Source: Bacteroidales bacterium UBA6401
GTDB taxonomy: Bacteria > Bacteroidota > Bacteroidia > Bacteroidales > UBA932
Assembly (NCBI GenBank): GCA_002438635.1
Contig: DJPX01000007.1
Location: forward strand, 1-23,453
Length of the DNA: 23,453 nucleotides
Direction: 5' to 3'
Shown: positions 22,983 through 23,453 of the stretch, piece after piece
Layout: every line of letters begins with the position of its first letter
Position numbering within the stretch: position 1 is the stretch's first letter
Translations under genes and position numbers: made by a program
The notes under the pieces: generated by a model
The model's input: only the letters and a program-made list of their open reading frames with translations
Told to the model about the DNA's origin: nothing
Databases searched by the model: none

Positions 22983-23136
22983 TCTTTTGAACCTAAAAAA
23001 CACCTTTGAAGTCAACATGCCTTGTAGGGTATTCTATGAAGGGTAGCAGGTAGAGGTGAATATTTTTTGCGATCACCTTTAGACCTTACCCCTTCTGGAA
23101 GTGCGTAAAATGGGGGTCACGCCTAAAGGTGAATTT
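22983..23136 (-). repeat. 154-bp dispersed repeat, copy B (inverted relative to copy A)
   Basis: The reverse complement of this stretch aligns to 1385-1538 without gaps, with 11 differences in 154 bases. In this copy all four CACCTTT/AAAGGTG boxes keep at least the AAAGGTG/CACCT core; the second box is a perfect AAAGGTGA, which strengthens the first hairpin relative to copy A, while the third box reads TTCACCTCT. It lies between the C-N hydrolase promoter region and the window's right-hand non-coding end. Confidence 0.9.
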
Positions 23137-23453
23137 TTCAAATTATTATTGTAATGTTGCACTTCTATCTTGAATCTTTATTTGAAATTTACTTGATATA
23201 AAAAAGCCCTCAAACGAGTATTCTGCGATACCTTGCGGACAAAATTAGATATGACATAGATTATGCTTAATAATATGTATAAGTGCTTGTATGTGATATT
23301 AATAAACCACATTTTGCAAACTATTGATATTTTACTTCTATATAGTACCTATGAACATAGGGTTTCTGCTGAAGTGCAATGAAAGTGAACATGTTTGCGC
23401 ATAATTAAATGAACCAAAATGAACTTGATAGCGTGTTTTTTTTTTTTTTGATT
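23137..23453. other. Non-coding right end of the window
   Basis: About 317 AT-rich bases with no reading frame of note. They hold a perfect short inverted repeat CCTATG-AA-CATAGG (23348-23361) and a run of 14 T (23436-23449) close to the edge. I see no convincing promoter or RNA gene here. Confidence 0.4.

Noticed and set aside
1385..23136. Repeat pair as the inverted ends of a composite transposon
   Set aside because: The bracketed region is full of core genes (surE, lpxB, pssA), lacks any transposase or integrase, and no target-site duplication is seen at the outer edges.
23348..23361. CCTATG-AA-CATAGG palindrome and T14 run near the right edge
   Set aside because: Short palindromes and T runs are expected in such AT-rich DNA. 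With the downstream gene unseen, there is no basis for calling an operator or terminator.

Overview
The window reads as chromosomal DNA from a Bacteroidales bacterium (phylum Bacteroidota). Supporting signs are: promoters of the Bacteroidota type (a TTG/TTTG box, 19-21 bases, then TAnnTTTG); few Shine-Dalgarno sequences; many lipoproteins whose lipobox lies close to the start; BACON-domain and BspA-like repeat proteins; a C10 (streptopain-type) protease; a fimbrillin-like lipoprotein; a DUF5020 outer-membrane protein; and lipid A synthesis genes. UGA is used as an ordinary stop, so the standard bacterial code applies. No rRNA, intact tRNA, CRISPR array, transposase or phage gene was found.

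Layout. (1) 1-1800: an AT-rich gene of unknown function with a signal peptide, then a 736-base gap. The gap holds a well-formed promoter followed about 80 bases later by a terminator (a candidate small RNA), one copy of a 154-bp repeat, a short perfect hairpin and the surE promoter. (2) 1800-3719: surE and lpxB, joined end to end. (3) 6625-3712, minus strand: a fimbrillin-like lipoprotein and a C10 cysteine protease, 7 bases apart; the protease gene overlaps the end of lpxB. (4) 6706-10977, plus strand: five overlapping genes, namely an exported C1B peptidase, phosphatidylserine synthase, an unrecognised lipoprotein, a DEDDy 3'-5' exonuclease and an RlmI-like rRNA methyltransferase. (5) 13068-10983, minus strand: an acyl-CoA ligase overlapping a YbaK-type deacylase. 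(6) 13328-16959, plus strand: a UraA-type permease, a DUF5020 outer-membrane barrel and an AzgA-type purine permease, plausibly an envelope-spanning nucleobase uptake set. (7) 21385-17031, minus strand: two tandem surface lipoproteins with BACON domains, a PKD-like domain and long 26/27-residue repeats. (8) 22782-21742, minus strand: an Ntn-type linear amide C-N hydrolase lipoprotein with a long propeptide. (9) 22783-23453: non-coding, with the second, inverted copy of the 154-bp repeat.

The most notable non-gene signal is the repeat pair (1385-1538 and 22983-23136). The copies have equal length, no indels and about 93% identity, and lie in opposite orientation around some 21.4 kb. Each carries four alternating copies of CACCTTT/AAAGGTG that could form mutually exclusive hairpins. 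No complete new defence, secretion or biosynthetic system is visible. The best candidates for undescribed biology are this repeat, the predicted small RNA at about 1171-1250, the fimbrillin/C10 protease pair and the lipoprotein lodged in the pssA operon.
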